A DNA stretch of 64,000 nt from Conus ventricosus (taxonomy: Eukaryota; Mollusca; Gastropoda; Neogastropoda; Conidae): assembly GCA_018398815.1 (NCBI GenBank), contig CM031609.1, forward strand, positions 31,889,799 through 31,953,798. Direction: 5' to 3'. The notes under the pieces were generated by a model. The model saw only the letters and a program-made list of their open reading frames with translations. It ran no database searches and was not told the origin of the DNA. The first letter of the stretch is position 1. The number at the start of each line of letters is the position of its first letter. The position numbers and the translations under genes are program-made. Shown piece after piece: positions 63,181-64,000 of the stretch.

Positions 63181-64000
63181 ACTTTACTGAGGGGCCAATA
63201 AGGGTAGATCTATGGAGATGTCATTCCCATTGTAAGCATTCTCTACCCCAAGCTCCCAAAGGAGGGTATTAAATCGTAGAAAGTAGGGCAGGGGCTGGCC
63301 TTATGGGAGACGATGGTACTCGAGAAGTACTTGGCCTTGAAGCACAGTCAAACGTTGATAGGGGCTGGCTCTGGCGAGAGGCGCACTGCTCCAAGGAACA
63401 GTCAAAGGCCAAGGTGAGGGCTTCAGAATATCGTGGGGGAACTACAGATCAATCTGCTACATGGACTCGTAAGAACGTGAAGACTGGTGAATGCCAGCAC
63501 TCAAGGGCGGCAGGACCTGAAGGGAACTGTGATACTGCCAGAAGCAGGATTGTGGGCAATAACCAGAACGTAGTGTGCAGTGGATGAGCCGTCAACATCC
63601 TGGACCCCAGCTGAACAGACATGGTGAGGAAAAGACAGGGGTGAATCCAGTTCTGTTGGTGACGCACTAGGTATGAAGCGTGGGTTTGCCCTTCATATTG
63701 CCGCGACTACAACTGTACTCCTGTGGAGCCGTGGTTAAACCCAGTGCAGGAAAACCATTATTGGTTGATGCAAGATGTGCCAGCATCACAGTAGGACTAG
63801 TGAGACTGAGATACTGGCATAAGGACCACTTCAAAGATGGGTGATACAGTTTGTACAGTGATATGGTTACCACCCTGTCCCAAAATCTGTTCCAGCTGAT
63901 GGGAAATGGGAGAGGATGTGGGGCATAATGGTTCTAAGCAACCCTCCATGATAACAGATCACCTAAAACATGCTAGAGATGTATTTGGCGTAAGACAGAT
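63181..64000 (+). other. Higher-GC segment, possibly the 5' part of a transposable element
   Basis: Base composition changes at about 63180 from AT-rich to balanced, G-rich on the plus strand. A frame of 94 codons (63303-63587) is open but matches nothing I recognise. The texture resembles the untranslated 5' part of a LINE or a degraded element that continues past the window. Confidence 0.3.

Overview
This window is eukaryotic nuclear DNA. Genes are split into short exons by GT-AG introns, coding density is very low, and simple repeats, minisatellites and decayed retrotransposons are everywhere. The gene set (a POGLUT2/3-like enzyme with filamin domain and KDEL tail, GPATCH1, SOCS6) is animal. 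The CR1-like and RTE-like LINE remains and the abundant (GA)n and (GT)n tracts suggest a marine lophotrochozoan, probably a gastropod mollusc; that placement is inference.

Three protein-coding genes are supported. GPATCH1 lies on the minus strand (2193-8199): six internal exons encode about 250 residues of its N-terminal third, including the G-patch; the first exon is not found and the C-terminal part lies left of base 1. A SOCS6-type gene lies on the plus strand; its last exon (14773-15240) encodes the SH2 domain and SOCS box. A POGLUT2/3 (KDELC)-type ER protein O-glucosyltransferase lies on the minus strand (44819-59708): nine exons run from the filamin domain to a KDEL stop, with only the first exon or exons outside or unseen. 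SOCS6 and POGLUT converge on a repeat-rich interval of about 29.6 kb with no recognisable gene.

Layout: 1-2190 repeat-rich DNA with a zinc-finger-like open frame; 2193-8199 GPATCH1, with an RTE-like LINE 3' end and a TA-flanked MITE in its introns; 8200-9480 possible divergent upstream region; 9480-13340 a decayed CR1-like LINE; 14773-15240 SOCS6 terminal exon; 15241-44818 intergenic/3' UTR DNA with arrays of 23/24, 34, 44, 41, 33 and 105 bp units and a second LINE remnant; 44819-59708 POGLUT; 59709-64000 upstream intron or flank.

The most unusual structure is a 65-bp minisatellite just upstream of a POGLUT exon. Each unit is a copy of that exon's 3' splice site and first codons, so about a dozen decoy acceptors precede the real one. 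Three conserved exons, one in each gene, each lack exactly one base in or near short homopolymers, which points to assembly errors more than to three dead genes. A very short retroposed tail occurs at three loci with 13-15 bp target duplications, one of them amplified into a 4 x 105 bp array. The ER-retention signal of POGLUT sits alone on an exon with 27 coding bases, behind a (UG)n tract.
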